A DNA stretch of 50,484 bases from Lachnospiraceae bacterium (GTDB taxonomy: Bacteria > Bacillota > Clostridia > Lachnospirales > Lachnospiraceae), in the NCBI GenBank assembly GCA_015057635.1, contig SVEB01000031.1, positions 1 through 50,484 on the forward strand. The letters are read 5' to 3'. Below the pieces are notes generated by a model, which did not search any database, was not told the DNA's origin, and saw only the letters and a program-made list of their open reading frames with translations. Made by a program: the position numbers and the translations under genes. The stretch's first letter is position 1. Every line of letters begins with the position of its first letter. Shown in pieces: positions 1 to 8,334 of this stretch.

Positions 1-316
1 ATCCTGCATTGTTCTTCCATTCATCTGACCCGGCATAGTCCTAGTCATTCCTGTATCCTGCATTGTTCTTCCATTCATCTGACCCGGCATAGTCCTAGTC
101 ATTCCTGTATCCTGCATTGTTCTTCCATTCATCTGACCCGGCATAGTCCTAGTCATTCCTGTATCCTGCATTGATCTTCCATCCATCTGGCCTGACATAG
201 TCCTGCCCATTCCAGTATCCCACATTGACCTTCCGGTCATCTGCTCCGGCATAGTCCTCATTATTCCTGTATCTTGCATCGGTCTTCCACTCATCTGACC
301 TGGCATAGTTCTTTCC
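1..316. repeat. 54-bp tandem repeat array
   Basis: The 54-bp units at 1-54, 55-108 and 109-162 are identical. Copies at 163-216 and 217-270 have diverged, and a partial, more diverged one begins at 271. The unit is 18 codons long and keeps the minus-strand frame open, so it is a coding repeat inside the preceding gene. Identity is highest toward the window edge, which suggests recent expansion at the 3' side; more copies probably lie outside. Confidence 0.95.
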
Positions 317-930
317 ATCGATTCTTCCATCATTGGACGCCTCGCCGGCAGATTTCTCATTCTCATTCCAGATGGAGGATTATCCTGCATGCCATTCTGT
401 GGACTCCATGGTCTTCCACTATTCTGCATTCCATCATCTGTATTCCATGCTCTTCCATTGTTTTGCATTCCATCATTTGTATTTCTTATTCTTCCGTTGT
501 TCTGCATTCCATTGCTCCGCATCCCGTTCTGTGCATTCCATGGTCTTCCGTTATTCTGCATTCCGCCCTGATAATCCTGATAGCGAAGCCTTCCATAAGG
601 AGGATTTGTACTCTGCCCATGTACCTGGGAATCTTCATCCGATAGGGTATCTTGTTTTGCACTATTTTCTTCCGTTTTTTCATCCTCATGGTCTTCTTCG
701 TAGTTGTCATCTTGCAGACTCTCGGCTTGACATTCTGCACGTTCTGTCTCTTCCCCATCTGTCTGTGATTGTGTGCCATCTTCACTCTGATTTTCCTCGG
801 ATGCTTCTTCTGTATTCCTATTATCTTCTGTAAATTCATTATTTTCCTGACACTCTACATGATCCTCATAATTCATATCCTGCTGTGGTTCCTTATCTTC
901 TTCGAATGTATTAGTATTTAAGTCCTCCAT
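1..930 (-). CDS. Repetitive acidic protein of unknown function (cut by window edge)
   Basis: An open frame of 310 codons starts at 930 behind GGAG (937-940) and runs off the window, so the C-terminus is missing. I do not recognise the family. Residues 1-105 are very acidic, rich in Glu, Asp and Gln, with no signal peptide or membrane segment. Residues 110-190 are rich in Asn, Gln, Gly and Met, with recurring GMQNNGR units. From about residue 204 the chain is a tandem array of an 18-residue unit, TGMTRTMPGQMNGRTMQD in its most regular copies. The last three copies are identical in DNA. The Met/Gly/Arg-rich basic tail contrasts with the acidic head. It could be a structural or coat-like protein, but that is only a guess from composition. 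Confidence 0.75.
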   Translation of the reverse strand, partial: MEDLNTNTFEEDKEPQQDMNYEDHVECQENNEFTEDNRNTEEASEENQSEDGTQSQTDGEETERAECQAESLQDDNYEEDHEDEKTEENSAKQDTLSDEDSQVHGQSTNPPYGRLRYQDYQGGMQNNGRPWNAQNGMRSNGMQNNGRIRNTNDGMQNNGRAWNTDDGMQNSGRPWSPQNGMQDNPPSGMRMRNLPARRPMMEESMERTMPGQMSGRPMQDTGIMRTMPEQMTGRSMWDTGMGRTMSGQMDGRSMQDTGMTRTMPGQMNGRTMQDTGMTRTMPGQMNGRTMQDTGMTRTMPGQMNGRTMQD

Positions 931-947
931 ATAATTCTCCAAAATTT

Positions 948-975
948 AAGCTGTCACATTATTATATGACAGCTT
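948..975 (-). terminator. Stem-loop between GroEL remnant and repeat gene
   Basis: A perfect 9-bp stem (948-956 with 967-975) with a 10-base loop lies between the GroEL remnant and the start of the repeat protein. On the minus strand it is followed by a weak AAATTTT tract. It is probably the old groEL terminator. Confidence 0.5.
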
Positions 976-1048
976 AACTATAGGGAACCCTGATTTATTC
1001 GGAATACCGATATGAATATGACTTCTTTCTGGTTCTGCCTCTATAAAA

Positions 1049-1315
1049 TTAATGAATGCCCGCCTTTTCCATCTGTTTCTTTACATCCTTAATGGATACT
1101 GCCGCTTCTGTCGTTAACAGTGTCGCAGATACGCTGGATGCATTCTCTAAGGCGCTTCTTGTCACCTTAACCGGATCAATGACACCGAACTCTTTCATAT
1201 CACCATATTCACCGGTATAAGCGTTAAATCCCTTGCCGTCCTCCATATGAAGTACCTGATCTGTTACAACTGCGCCATCATATCCCGCATTCTCGCATGC
1301 GATAGCCCTTCTTAT
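1049..1315 (-). pseudogene. GroEL C-terminal remnant
   Basis: About 88 codons match the C-terminal equatorial domain of GroEL/Cpn60, with [22 protein letters not shown] and [17 protein letters not shown] followed by LLTTEAAV. The first ~450 residues are absent. The frame begins directly after the TAA stop of the upstream amidohydrolase (1316-1318) and in the same frame, so the old gene was truncated at that point. An ATG at 1246 exists, but only 65 codons follow, which cannot fold as a chaperonin. The tail lacks the usual GGM repeats, so it may come from a divergent GroEL paralogue. It is a deletion or recombination scar rather than a functional gene. Confidence 0.85.
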
Positions 1316-2908
1316 TTATTTTGTAAAAATGACCTTGCCTTCCTTTATGGTCTCTACTACCTGAATATTCTTAATCTCCATTGGATCGATTTTTAACGGA
1401 TTTCGATCTAAAATAATAAGATCCGCTAGCTTTCCTTCCCGAATCGTTCCCTTTAAATCTTCCTCAAAATACTGATAGGCAGCATTCTTTGTCACAGCCT
1501 TTATAGCCTCTAGCGGCGTGATTTTTTCCTGCTCACCTAACAGCACGCCATTCCTTGTGATACGGTTGACCGCACACCAGATCGTCTCCAACATATCAGG
1601 CTCGATAACCGGAGAATCCTGATGGAAGGTATAACAGATGCCTTCTTTCTGCGCGGACTTTGCAGGACTGATGGCAGACGCTCTCTCCATCCCAAAATTT
1701 CTGATATGCACATCCCCCCAGTAATACACATGGGCTACAAAAAAGGATGGGATCATATGCAGTTCCTTCACCCGTTCTAACTGATCCGTTCCTAACAGCT
1801 GTGCATGGATGATGACCGGACGGATGTCATGTGTAGCCCCTGTCTCCTGCAATGCATTCCGGTATTCGGTGATATACTGCTCACAGGCAGCATCCCCGTT
1901 GCAGTGCACAAGGATCTGCATATTCTCCTTAACAGCAACTGAAAGCTTTTCCTTTAGCTCCTCATCGGTATGAACCGGATACCCACGGTAATCTTTTTCC
2001 TCTCCCAGATACGGTGTGCGCATCCAGGCTGTACGTCCCTGTGGGGATCCATCTAAGAACATCTTATATCCCCCCATCTTAATCCGGCTATGATAAGTCT
2101 TTAAGCAGTCTTTAAATTCTTCCTTTAATTCCTCTGCCTCCGAAATATCGAGATACCCTATCAAATCAATCTTAAGCATATTCTGCTGCATCATCCCGTG
2201 ATAAATCGGAGAAAGTCCTTTTACCACAAATCCTTCCTGTACTGTCGTAATGCCATGGCTTATATAAGACTGCTGCGCCTTCATCAGACTTTCCATAAAT
2301 TCTTCCTGCGTGGCCATCGGTATCTGCTGTACATAATGCATATAGGCCGCCTCTTCCATATATCCGGTCAGTTTCCCGTCTTTTATCTCAATCCTGCCGC
2401 CTTCCGGACTTTTCGTATCGACTGTGATCCCGAGCTCGTTTAACGCCATAGAATTAAACACCCCCATATGATTGGATGCATGCTTTATTAGCAGCGGATT
2501 ATTCGGTGCTGCCTGATTAAGCAGTTCAAGGGTAGGATGTGTCTTTTCCTCTAAAGAATTCTGGTCATATCCATTCGCCTGAATCCATTTTCCAGGTGGA
2601 ACCTGATTCTTCTTAATAAAGTGTTTAATTGCTTCTAAAATCTCATCAAAGCTGACCGTCTCCTTTAAATCTGCCTGCATAAAAGAACTGGCATATCCCG
2701 AAAAATGGCTATGCGGATCGATAAATGCCGGAAGCATTGTCTTTCCTTCCAGATTGATCTTTTCTGCCTGCGGTCCTGCCTTCTCTTCTACTTCAGATAG
2801 CGTTCCTGTCTTTACAATCTTTCCATCCCTTACAAGCACTGCGTCTGTATACAGTTCCTCTTCGAGTGTCAGAATATCGCCATTATAATAAATCCTCTCT
2901 TCTTTCAC
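1316..2908 (-). CDS. YtcJ-like amidohydrolase (amidohydrolase family 3)
   Basis: A 530-residue metal-dependent hydrolase of the YtcJ/amidohydrolase_3 family, full length for the group. The first metal motif is H66-x-H68 in FIDPHSHF. H335 (LVHCNGDA), H368 (IIHAQ) and D431 (FHQDSP) fit the remaining ligands and catalytic Asp, and K282 lies in GGYKMFLDG. The family hydrolyses amide or ester bonds of small molecules in the cytoplasm; the substrate cannot be told. An AGGGAGG ribosome binding site precedes the ATG. The MFS gene upstream is on the same strand 181 bases away, so uptake and hydrolysis could be linked. The stop codon abuts a GroEL remnant in frame. Confidence 0.9.
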   Translation of the reverse strand: MKEERIYYNGDILTLEEELYTDAVLVRDGKIVKTGTLSEVEEKAGPQAEKINLEGKTMLPAFIDPHSHFSGYASSFMQADLKETVSFDEILEAIKHFIKKNQVPPGKWIQANGYDQNSLEEKTHPTLELLNQAAPNNPLLIKHASNHMGVFNSMALNELGITVDTKSPEGGRIEIKDGKLTGYMEEAAYMHYVQQIPMATQEEFMESLMKAQQSYISHGITTVQEGFVVKGLSPIYHGMMQQNMLKIDLIGYLDISEAEELKEEFKDCLKTYHSRIKMGGYKMFLDGSPQGRTAWMRTPYLGEEKDYRGYPVHTDEELKEKLSVAVKENMQILVHCNGDAACEQYITEYRNALQETGATHDIRPVIIHAQLLGTDQLERVKELHMIPSFFVAHVYYWGDVHIRNFGMERASAISPAKSAQKEGICYTFHQDSPVIEPDMLETIWCAVNRITRNGVLLGEQEKITPLEAIKAVTKNAAYQYFEEDLKGTIREGKLADLIILDRNPLKIDPMEIKNIQVVETIKEGKVIFTK

Positions 2909-3089
2909 ACACTGCCTCCCTGGTTTCTAATTCCCTGCTATACATGCGTCTTTGTTATATGCGCGCTTTTCATCAGGTCCACATTTTCTACTCTCTGTAG
3001 TCTTCTGACTCATGTATTTTCTTTACTACTATATCAGCTGAATTATCCTGTATCCCTTAGTCTATCAAGCGGATCGCAATTTATTCGTT

Positions 3090-4301
3090 TTATTCGGACT
3101 GTCCCTGTATCCGCGCGACCGAAACCTTTTTCATTCTTCCGCTCGCCAAGATACCGATAATCAGGCATAACGGGAACAGCACCGCAAACAGTATTCCCTT
3201 TTTCAAGTTATCGCCTGCCGCACTGGATACTAGCCCAACAAAGGTCGGTCCTCCCGAACAGCCCGAATCTCCGGCCAGCGCAAAAAGCGCATACATCGCA
3301 GTTCCCCCGTTCTTTAAAAACATCGGCGCCATGCTAAGCGTTCCGGGCCATAGAATACCAACCGATAATCCGCACAAACCACATCCGATTAAGCCTAATG
3401 CCGGAGTGCCTGTCAGGGAAATAAGAAGATACGATAGGATACATAAAATCCCGCTGTAAAGCATAAATCGATTCAGATTGATTTTTTCCCCGTACTTTCC
3501 GTAAAATGCTCTTGAAGTTCCCATCAAAATAGCGAACAGCATCGGCCCTAAAAGATCTCCGACCGTCTTTGTGACCCCTAACCCCTTTTCTGCAAATGTA
3601 GATGCCCATTGGCTTACCGACTGTTCACTCGCTCCTGCACAAAACATCAGTAACATTAAAATCCAGAACACCTTCTTTGTCATCAGTTCCTTCATGGTCA
3701 TGCTTCTTTCCTCTTTGGCCACAAGCGGGGCAAGCGGCACCTTCCAGAAGGCGAATACATTTCCAAGGGGAATAAGTGACCAGATCACGGCAAGTACCTT
3801 CCAGTTTGCGGTTCCAAACACACGGAAGAATAAGGTAGAGATAAGCACGACGCCTACATGCCCCCAGCAGTAGAAGGAATGGAGCAGGCTCATGGCCTTT
3901 TCCTTATTCTTAGTCGGGCATGCCTCCACGATCGGACTGATTAACACTTCTAAAAGTCCGCCGCCACAGGCGTAAACCATAACCGCTATTAAAAGACCCG
4001 TAAATGGATCACGGCACACATCCGGCAGCACCGTAAGCAGCAAAAGCCCTGCCGCCGAAAAAACATGGGCAATCAGAGCTGAAGCGCGATATCCGATCTT
4101 ATCGATAAATGTGACACTTGCCAAATCGATTACAAGCTGGAGTCCGAAATTAATGGTAATCAGCATGGTAATCTTAGAAAGCGGTATCCCATAGGATGCC
4201 TGAAAAACAAGAAATAGTAACGGCACAAAATTATTGACCACCGCCTGCACGATATATCCGGTAAAGCAGGCATATAATGTCTTGTTATAATTACGATCCA
4301 T
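3090..4301 (-). CDS. Major facilitator superfamily transporter
   Basis: About 403 residues with roughly twelve hydrophobic segments and the general layout of an MFS permease, including a cytoplasmic loop near residues 185-200 (VAKEERSMTMKEL). The substrate is not evident. I chose the ATG at 4301 (MDRNYNK) rather than 4316 because GGGAG lies 8 bases upstream of it, inside the longer reading. It is followed on the same strand by the YtcJ-like amidohydrolase and preceded by a TipA-like regulator. The regulator could control it, but no operator was seen in the 82-base gap. Confidence 0.85.
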   Translation of the reverse strand: MDRNYNKTLYACFTGYIVQAVVNNFVPLLFLVFQASYGIPLSKITMLITINFGLQLVIDLASVTFIDKIGYRASALIAHVFSAAGLLLLTVLPDVCRDPFTGLLIAVMVYACGGGLLEVLISPIVEACPTKNKEKAMSLLHSFYCWGHVGVVLISTLFFRVFGTANWKVLAVIWSLIPLGNVFAFWKVPLAPLVAKEERSMTMKELMTKKVFWILMLLMFCAGASEQSVSQWASTFAEKGLGVTKTVGDLLGPMLFAILMGTSRAFYGKYGEKINLNRFMLYSGILCILSYLLISLTGTPALGLIGCGLCGLSVGILWPGTLSMAPMFLKNGGTAMYALFALAGDSGCSGGPTFVGLVSSAAGDNLKKGILFAVLFPLCLIIGILASGRMKKVSVARIQGQSE

Positions 4302-4383
4302 TATCAGTTCTCCCATCTGTCATTTTTATCCATTATATGTCATAAACTTTTTTCCCGCAAGCGATGATGTACCGTGGTACTTT

Positions 4384-5121
4384 TTATTTGCTGCAGTAGA
4401 TTTCAATGGCATTCCCCATAAATGCAGCGGTTCCTTCGCCATTCTGATCGATATTCTTTTTAAACCTCTCATCTGCTGTATACATAAGGCCTAAGGAAGC
4501 TAAAATCTCTTTTGTGCAGTCATAATGAGTAGCTGTGATATAGTCCTTCCACTCGCCTACTAACTTCTGCGCCTCTTCACTTCCCGGATCCTGATTGCGG
4601 ATTGCGGCAAATCTCTTTAAAATCTGATTGGTTTCTTCCATAACGCTCTCCCATTTCTCCTTGCTATATCCCTTTGTCTTCTTTTCATATTGCTGATAGG
4701 CATCCGTACTGCCCCAACGCTCTCTTGCTTCCTCTGCATATTCTTTTCTTGCCTGTTCAATCTCTGTCTTATCAAATTCTTTAAAACTCATATTCTTCTC
4801 TCCTTTTATACTATTATCTAATAACTGCACCAACTTATCGATTCTCTCCCTTTTCTTAACCAGCAGATCTCTCTGTCTTAGAAGAGCTTCCTCTTTATCG
4901 TAACCAGGGCTGCTTAAAATCTCCTTAATCTCATTTAGCGGAAAATCAAGTTCTCTGAAAAATAGAATCTGTTGCAGCCGTTCCAAAGACGCTTCCGAAT
5001 AAACCCGATATCCCGCTTCGGTAACATCTTCCGGACTTAATAGCCCAATTTGATCATAATAATGCAGCGTCCTTACCGAAACATTCGTTAGGGCTGCTAC
5101 TTCACTTATCTTCATGCCCAC
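4384..5121 (-). CDS. MerR-family regulator with TipAS drug-binding domain
   Basis: 245 residues. Residues 3-70 form the MerR winged helix (KISEVAALTNVSVRTLHYYDQIGLL), residues 75-108 a coiled-coil dimer helix, and residues 111-245 a TipAS-type domain that in TipA binds thiopeptide antibiotics and in Mta and SkgA other drugs. Its own promoter has the 19-bp spacer and central dyad of MerR activators (5193-5223), so it probably activates itself and perhaps neighbours. A strong internal ribosome binding site precedes Met111, so the effector domain may also be made alone, as in TipAL/TipAS of Streptomyces. Confidence 0.9.
   Translation of the reverse strand: MGMKISEVAALTNVSVRTLHYYDQIGLLSPEDVTEAGYRVYSEASLERLQQILFFRELDFPLNEIKEILSSPGYDKEEALLRQRDLLVKKRERIDKLVQLLDNSIKGEKNMSFKEFDKTEIEQARKEYAEEARERWGSTDAYQQYEKKTKGYSKEKWESVMEETNQILKRFAAIRNQDPGSEEAQKLVGEWKDYITATHYDCTKEILASLGLMYTADERFKKNIDQNGEGTAAFMGNAIEIYCSK
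4789..4804 (-). promoter_or_regulatory. Internal ribosome binding site and ATG for a TipAS-only product
   Basis: AGGAG at 4804-4800 stands 8 bases before an in-frame ATG at 4791. Initiation here would give a 135-residue protein made of the drug-binding domain alone. This mirrors the known TipAL/TipAS arrangement; its use here is inferred. Confidence 0.55.
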
Positions 5122-5192
5122 TCCTTTCTCCTCTTCTGATCTTTTCTTGTCTTTTCTTTTTCCTCTTCTTCCCCTCCCCCTTTTATATTTTC

Positions 5193-5223
5193 ACTATACA
5201 CTATGACGTAACGTCAGAGTCAA
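5193..5223 (-). promoter_or_regulatory. MerR-type promoter and operator of the TipA-like gene
   Basis: Reading the minus strand, TTGACT (5223-5218) and TATAGT (5198-5193) are separated by 19 bases instead of 17. The dyad TGACGT-N-ACGTCA (5204-5216) sits in the spacer. The long spacer with a central palindrome is the hallmark of promoters that MerR proteins untwist to activate. Confidence 0.85.
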
Positions 5224-5274
5224 GAGTTTCTTTACCTTTTTCTTCTGCAGAAAAAGCGGTATAAAGAAAGATGC

Positions 5275-5306
5275 AAAAAAGCGGATACCTTATGCTAGGA
5301 ATCCGC
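5275..5306 (-). terminator. Intrinsic terminator of nth
   Basis: A 9-bp stem (5281-5289 with 5298-5306, one mismatch) is followed on the minus strand by six T (5280-5275). The stop codon of nth lies inside the loop. Confidence 0.85.
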
Positions 5307-5924
5307 TTTCTTCTCGCACCACTGCTCCAGCTGACACTTGTCGCAATGACATTTTCTTGCCGTACATACTGCTCGTCCATGATAAATTAACTGGAAGTTA
5401 ATCCGGTTCCAGTTTTCTTTCGGGAGCACCTTCATCAGTTCTTTCTCCACCTGTACCGGAGTCTTTCCCTCCGCCCATCCAAGACGTCTTGCAATTCGAA
5501 GCACGTGGGTATCCACAGTCACCCCAGGAATATCATAAGCATCCGCTAAAAATAACGTTGCAGACTTTCTCCCCACTCCTGCTAACTTCACAAGCTCCTC
5601 TATTTTTAATGGCACCTTACCACCATACTCGCTTAAAATCTGCTGACAACATTTCTTCATATTCTTTGCCTTGCTCTTATATAGGCCGATCGAACGGATT
5701 GCGTTCTCGATTTCGGGCAAATTAGCTTCTGCCATATCCCAAATCGTAGGAAAACGCTCCCAAAGTCCCGGAAGTGCCTCGTATACCTGCTTATCCGTGC
5801 TCTGCGCGCTTAACATAATGGCTAACAGCAACTGCCAGTCTTCGTGGTGGTAAAAACCTTCCTTAGAAGTGCCGTAATCCCGGTCTAATACATTTAAAAT
5901 CTCGTCTACCGCTTCTTTTCTCAT
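5295..5924 (-). CDS. nth: Endonuclease III (DNA glycosylase/AP lyase)
   Basis: 209 residues, normal length for Nth. It removes oxidised pyrimidines in base excision repair and cuts the abasic strand by beta-elimination. The helix-hairpin-helix LAGVGRKSA (114-122) carries the catalytic Lys120. The GPD-loop catalytic Asp138 is in TVDTHV. The C-terminal [4Fe-4S] cluster has Cys187, Cys194, Cys197 and Cys203 with standard spacing, plus an extra Cys192. The gene is monocistronic, closed by a terminator that overlaps its stop, and divergent from the + strand gene that follows. Confidence 0.95.
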   Translation of the reverse strand: MRKEAVDEILNVLDRDYGTSKEGFYHHEDWQLLLAIMLSAQSTDKQVYEALPGLWERFPTIWDMAEANLPEIENAIRSIGLYKSKAKNMKKCCQQILSEYGGKVPLKIEELVKLAGVGRKSATLFLADAYDIPGVTVDTHVLRIARRLGWAEGKTPVQVEKELMKVLPKENWNRINFQLIYHGRAVCTARKCHCDKCQLEQWCEKKADS

Positions 5925-5965
5925 ATAATCCCTCTCCTTTCTTTCCTGCCAGCTTTCATTAGTAT

Positions 5966-7132
5966 GTGTTATTTCTTTCTTATTCTATCATAGATTATAA
6001 TAAGCAAAATACAGAAAGGCCTAATCATTTCATTATGCCAGAGCAGACATTTGTTATCAGCGAGCAGATTGGAAACATTACTTCCCCAAATGCCTCTGAT
6101 AAAGTAATTCTTACCGGAATTCATCCGGAGCCGGGCGGCATGTTTATCGATGACCTCGAACTTACACTGTATCCTTCTGACAATGCCAAACCCGTCAGCC
6201 TCAAAATCCCTGAGTCCGGGATCTTTCTTCAGCTCTTTCTTGGCGACTTTACAGGAGACGGACGTTCGGATATTATGATACGAGGCGATTTAGGCGGAAC
6301 CGGCGGCTATGCCATTGCCCTTATCTATCATTATGAGAAAGGTACTCTAAAGGAACTGTTCAATCAGGACCGATTTAGCCAGAAAAACACCTGTACCGCA
6401 GCCTACCAAAATAACTATCAGATGTTAATCAAATGCCCTGCCTCCTCTTTCCCGATTGATCTATCCTCCTATTCAAAAGAATATCTCTCCATGATCTATA
6501 CCGATGACAAAAAAGTAAAACCAAACATATCTGCCAGCGTATCCTGGCTAAATGAAGTATTTCCGGTCAAACCGGTTTCCGAAACCCACTATGACCTGAT
6601 CCTCTATCAGCGTATCATTGGCGTATTCGAAGCAGACACCATCGGCTATATCGAAACCCGCTTAAGCTATCAGAAAAAAGAGTTCGTACCCATTTACAAA
6701 GGAGTGCTGATGCTTTCCGATCAGGTGCGCACCGCTTCTGTCTCCAGCATGGAATTCGATTCAAACCTTCAGAATATCTCTAGCACATCCGGACTTGACG
6801 TCTACTATAGCCAGCAGTTTAAAATCGAGCCCGAGAACCTGGACCTGATTATCAACGCCATCAGTGAAGATGATAACGTACTCTATGCAGACGGTTATCT
6901 GATCAACCTTCGTAACACGCCCATTCGTGGAATCACCAACTTCTATCTGAAGCTTCACGATGCCCGCGGCACCACATTCGCCTCCAAAACCGTCCCATCC
7001 ATCAATATTGGTGGCACCTTAAACCCTTATGAAGGCAGACGGATCTTCTTCCGTTTCCAGACAAAAGAATATTCCCTGTCAGGCATTGATACCTCCTCCA
7101 TTCACTGGGATTACGGTTACCACCTGCTATAA
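5966..7132 (+). CDS. VCBS/FG-GAP-like protein with a SLAP-like C-terminal domain
   Basis: 388 residues from the GTG at 5966, or 365 from the ATG at 6035 (MPEQTFVISEQ). Neither start has a strong ribosome binding site; the second begins where similarity to VCBS-type proteins seems to start. A Ca-loop-like GDFTGDGRSDI followed by a Gly-rich stretch near residues 90-110 resembles VCBS/FG-GAP repeats. The C-terminal ~110 residues (YLINLRNTPIRGI, FYLKLHDARG, GGTLNPYEGRRI) resemble the SLAP domain of accessory Sec and S-layer assembly proteins. No signal peptide is visible from the second start. The role is unknown. It converges on the methyltransferase gene, sharing a bidirectional terminator. Confidence 0.7.
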   Translation: MLFLSYSIIDYNKQNTERPNHFIMPEQTFVISEQIGNITSPNASDKVILTGIHPEPGGMFIDDLELTLYPSDNAKPVSLKIPESGIFLQLFLGDFTGDGRSDIMIRGDLGGTGGYAIALIYHYEKGTLKELFNQDRFSQKNTCTAAYQNNYQMLIKCPASSFPIDLSSYSKEYLSMIYTDDKKVKPNISASVSWLNEVFPVKPVSETHYDLILYQRIIGVFEADTIGYIETRLSYQKKEFVPIYKGVLMLSDQVRTASVSSMEFDSNLQNISSTSGLDVYYSQQFKIEPENLDLIINAISEDDNVLYADGYLINLRNTPIRGITNFYLKLHDARGTTFASKTVPSINIGGTLNPYEGRRIFFRFQTKEYSLSGIDTSSIHWDYGYHLL

Positions 7133-7184
7133 CTGATAATCCGCTCACTCCTTAGTCCCATCTCCAAACCAACTCCAACTCAAA

Positions 7185-7226
7185 AAACGGAAGCCCGCAA
7201 TCTAATCTCACCTGCCGCTTCCGTTT
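7185..7226. terminator. Bidirectional terminator between convergent genes
   Basis: A perfect 10-bp stem, AAACGGAAGC (7185-7194) with its complement (7217-7226), is flanked by A-rich and T-rich tracts on both sides. It can stop transcription from the + strand VCBS/SLAP-like gene and the minus-strand methyltransferase gene. Confidence 0.8.
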
Positions 7227-7267
7227 CTTTTGTTTTCTTTTATTTTGTTTTCTCTTCTTCTGGTTTT

Positions 7268-8044
7268 CTATTCCTTACGCAGAATATCCACTGTATGAGC
7301 GCTTGCCCCTAACAATTCCGGTCTTTCGCAGGTAGAGAGATGATACTGAATAAACGCCTCATAAGTTGCCTCATCCATAGCATTTAACGTCTGTCTCATA
7401 TAATTAGCCGGCCCGTCTGCAGCAATCAACTTAATTCGTTTCAGTCCCGATGCCTCGCGAACCCGGTCAATATCCTCCACCCTCATATAATCATACAAAT
7501 CCTCCGGAGCGGAAATCGTGTGGAAATCCTCGCTCACCTTGCCATTTTCGATGCATTCCAGAATATGATTCTGCTTAAAGCCGTACGTAATAATACTGTA
7601 CTCATTCATGCAGTAAGCCACTAAGATTACGCCGCCCTTTCTTGTCACACGCTTCGCCTCATTAAGAGCCTTAAGCTTATCCTCAAACGTGTATAAATGA
7701 TACATCGGCCCAAACACTAGCGTCAGATCAAACGTTTCGTCCTCAAATCTGGATAAATCCAGTGCCGTCCCCTGCATCGCTTTCACCGAACTACCTTTTG
7801 CCTTCAAAATCCCCAGGTTATACTTCACCAACTCAATCGCCGTCACATCATATCCCTGTTCAGCCAGTGCCACCGAATATCTACCGGTCCCGGCGCCCAC
7901 ATCTAAAATCTTAGGATTCTCCATTTCCTGAAGGTATTCCTTAATATACTTCATCGAAGTCACAAACTCCACATATCCGTGTCTTCTAGTCAGTCTCTTC
8001 TCCTCACAAAACTTCCGATAATACGTATCCAATTCCATTGACAT
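7268..8044 (-). CDS. Class I SAM-dependent methyltransferase
   Basis: 258 residues with a Rossmann methyltransferase core. Motif I is ILDVGAGTGRYS (about 46-57), the acidic residue after beta-2 is in TAIEL, a post-motif stretch is TFDLTLVFGPMYHL, and motif III-like GGVILVAY follows. This is a UbiE/Methyltransf_25 type fold; the methyl acceptor cannot be told. AGGA lies 11 bases before the chosen ATG, and a second ATG two codons later is also possible. The gene is alone between the shared terminator and the G+C-rich repeat region. Confidence 0.85.
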   Translation of the reverse strand: MSMELDTYYRKFCEEKRLTRRHGYVEFVTSMKYIKEYLQEMENPKILDVGAGTGRYSVALAEQGYDVTAIELVKYNLGILKAKGSSVKAMQGTALDLSRFEDETFDLTLVFGPMYHLYTFEDKLKALNEAKRVTRKGGVILVAYCMNEYSIITYGFKQNHILECIENGKVSEDFHTISAPEDLYDYMRVEDIDRVREASGLKRIKLIAADGPANYMRQTLNAMDEATYEAFIQYHLSTCERPELLGASAHTVDILRKE

Positions 8045-8184
8045 AACTTCACATTTCCTTCTCTATCACAATTCTCAAGTCCGCGATCTTATTCGCACCT
8101 ATCTCCTATTATATACAACCATCTTCCCCTCTTCAACACCATTCTCTTCCGTTCACGCAGAATACTCTTCCAACTCCACAATCT

Positions 8185-8334
8185 TAGCACCCTTCCAGCG
8201 CCTCGCTCCACCGTCCCTTACTCCGCGCTCCGAACGCCTCGCTCCGCCCCTCCAGTGCCTCGCTCCACCGTCCCTTGCTCCGCGCTCCAGCGCCGGGCGC
8301 CTCACAATGCGTTTCTTCGAAACGCATTGTGAGG
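8185..8334. repeat. G+C-rich tandem repeats and small perfect hairpin beside element A
   Basis: Imperfect direct repeats of GCCTCGCTCCACCGTCCCTT and CTCCGCGCTCC occur two to three times in 8195-8290. They are followed by a perfect 16-bp hairpin, CCTCACAATGCGTTTC (8300-8315) with its complement (8319-8334), loop TTC. The base composition is far richer in G+C than the neighbouring genes. Open frames here are by-products of the repeats. No gene was recognised in 8045-8581. Confidence 0.8.

Noticed and set aside
1..316. CRISPR array
   Set aside because: The repeats are back to back with no spacers, have a period of exactly 18 codons and continue an open reading frame.
486..839. 117-codon minus-strand ORF and + strand ORFs in 274-833
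   Set aside because: They are other-frame shadows of the repetitive acidic protein, whose frame is open over the full 930 bases with a ribosome binding site.
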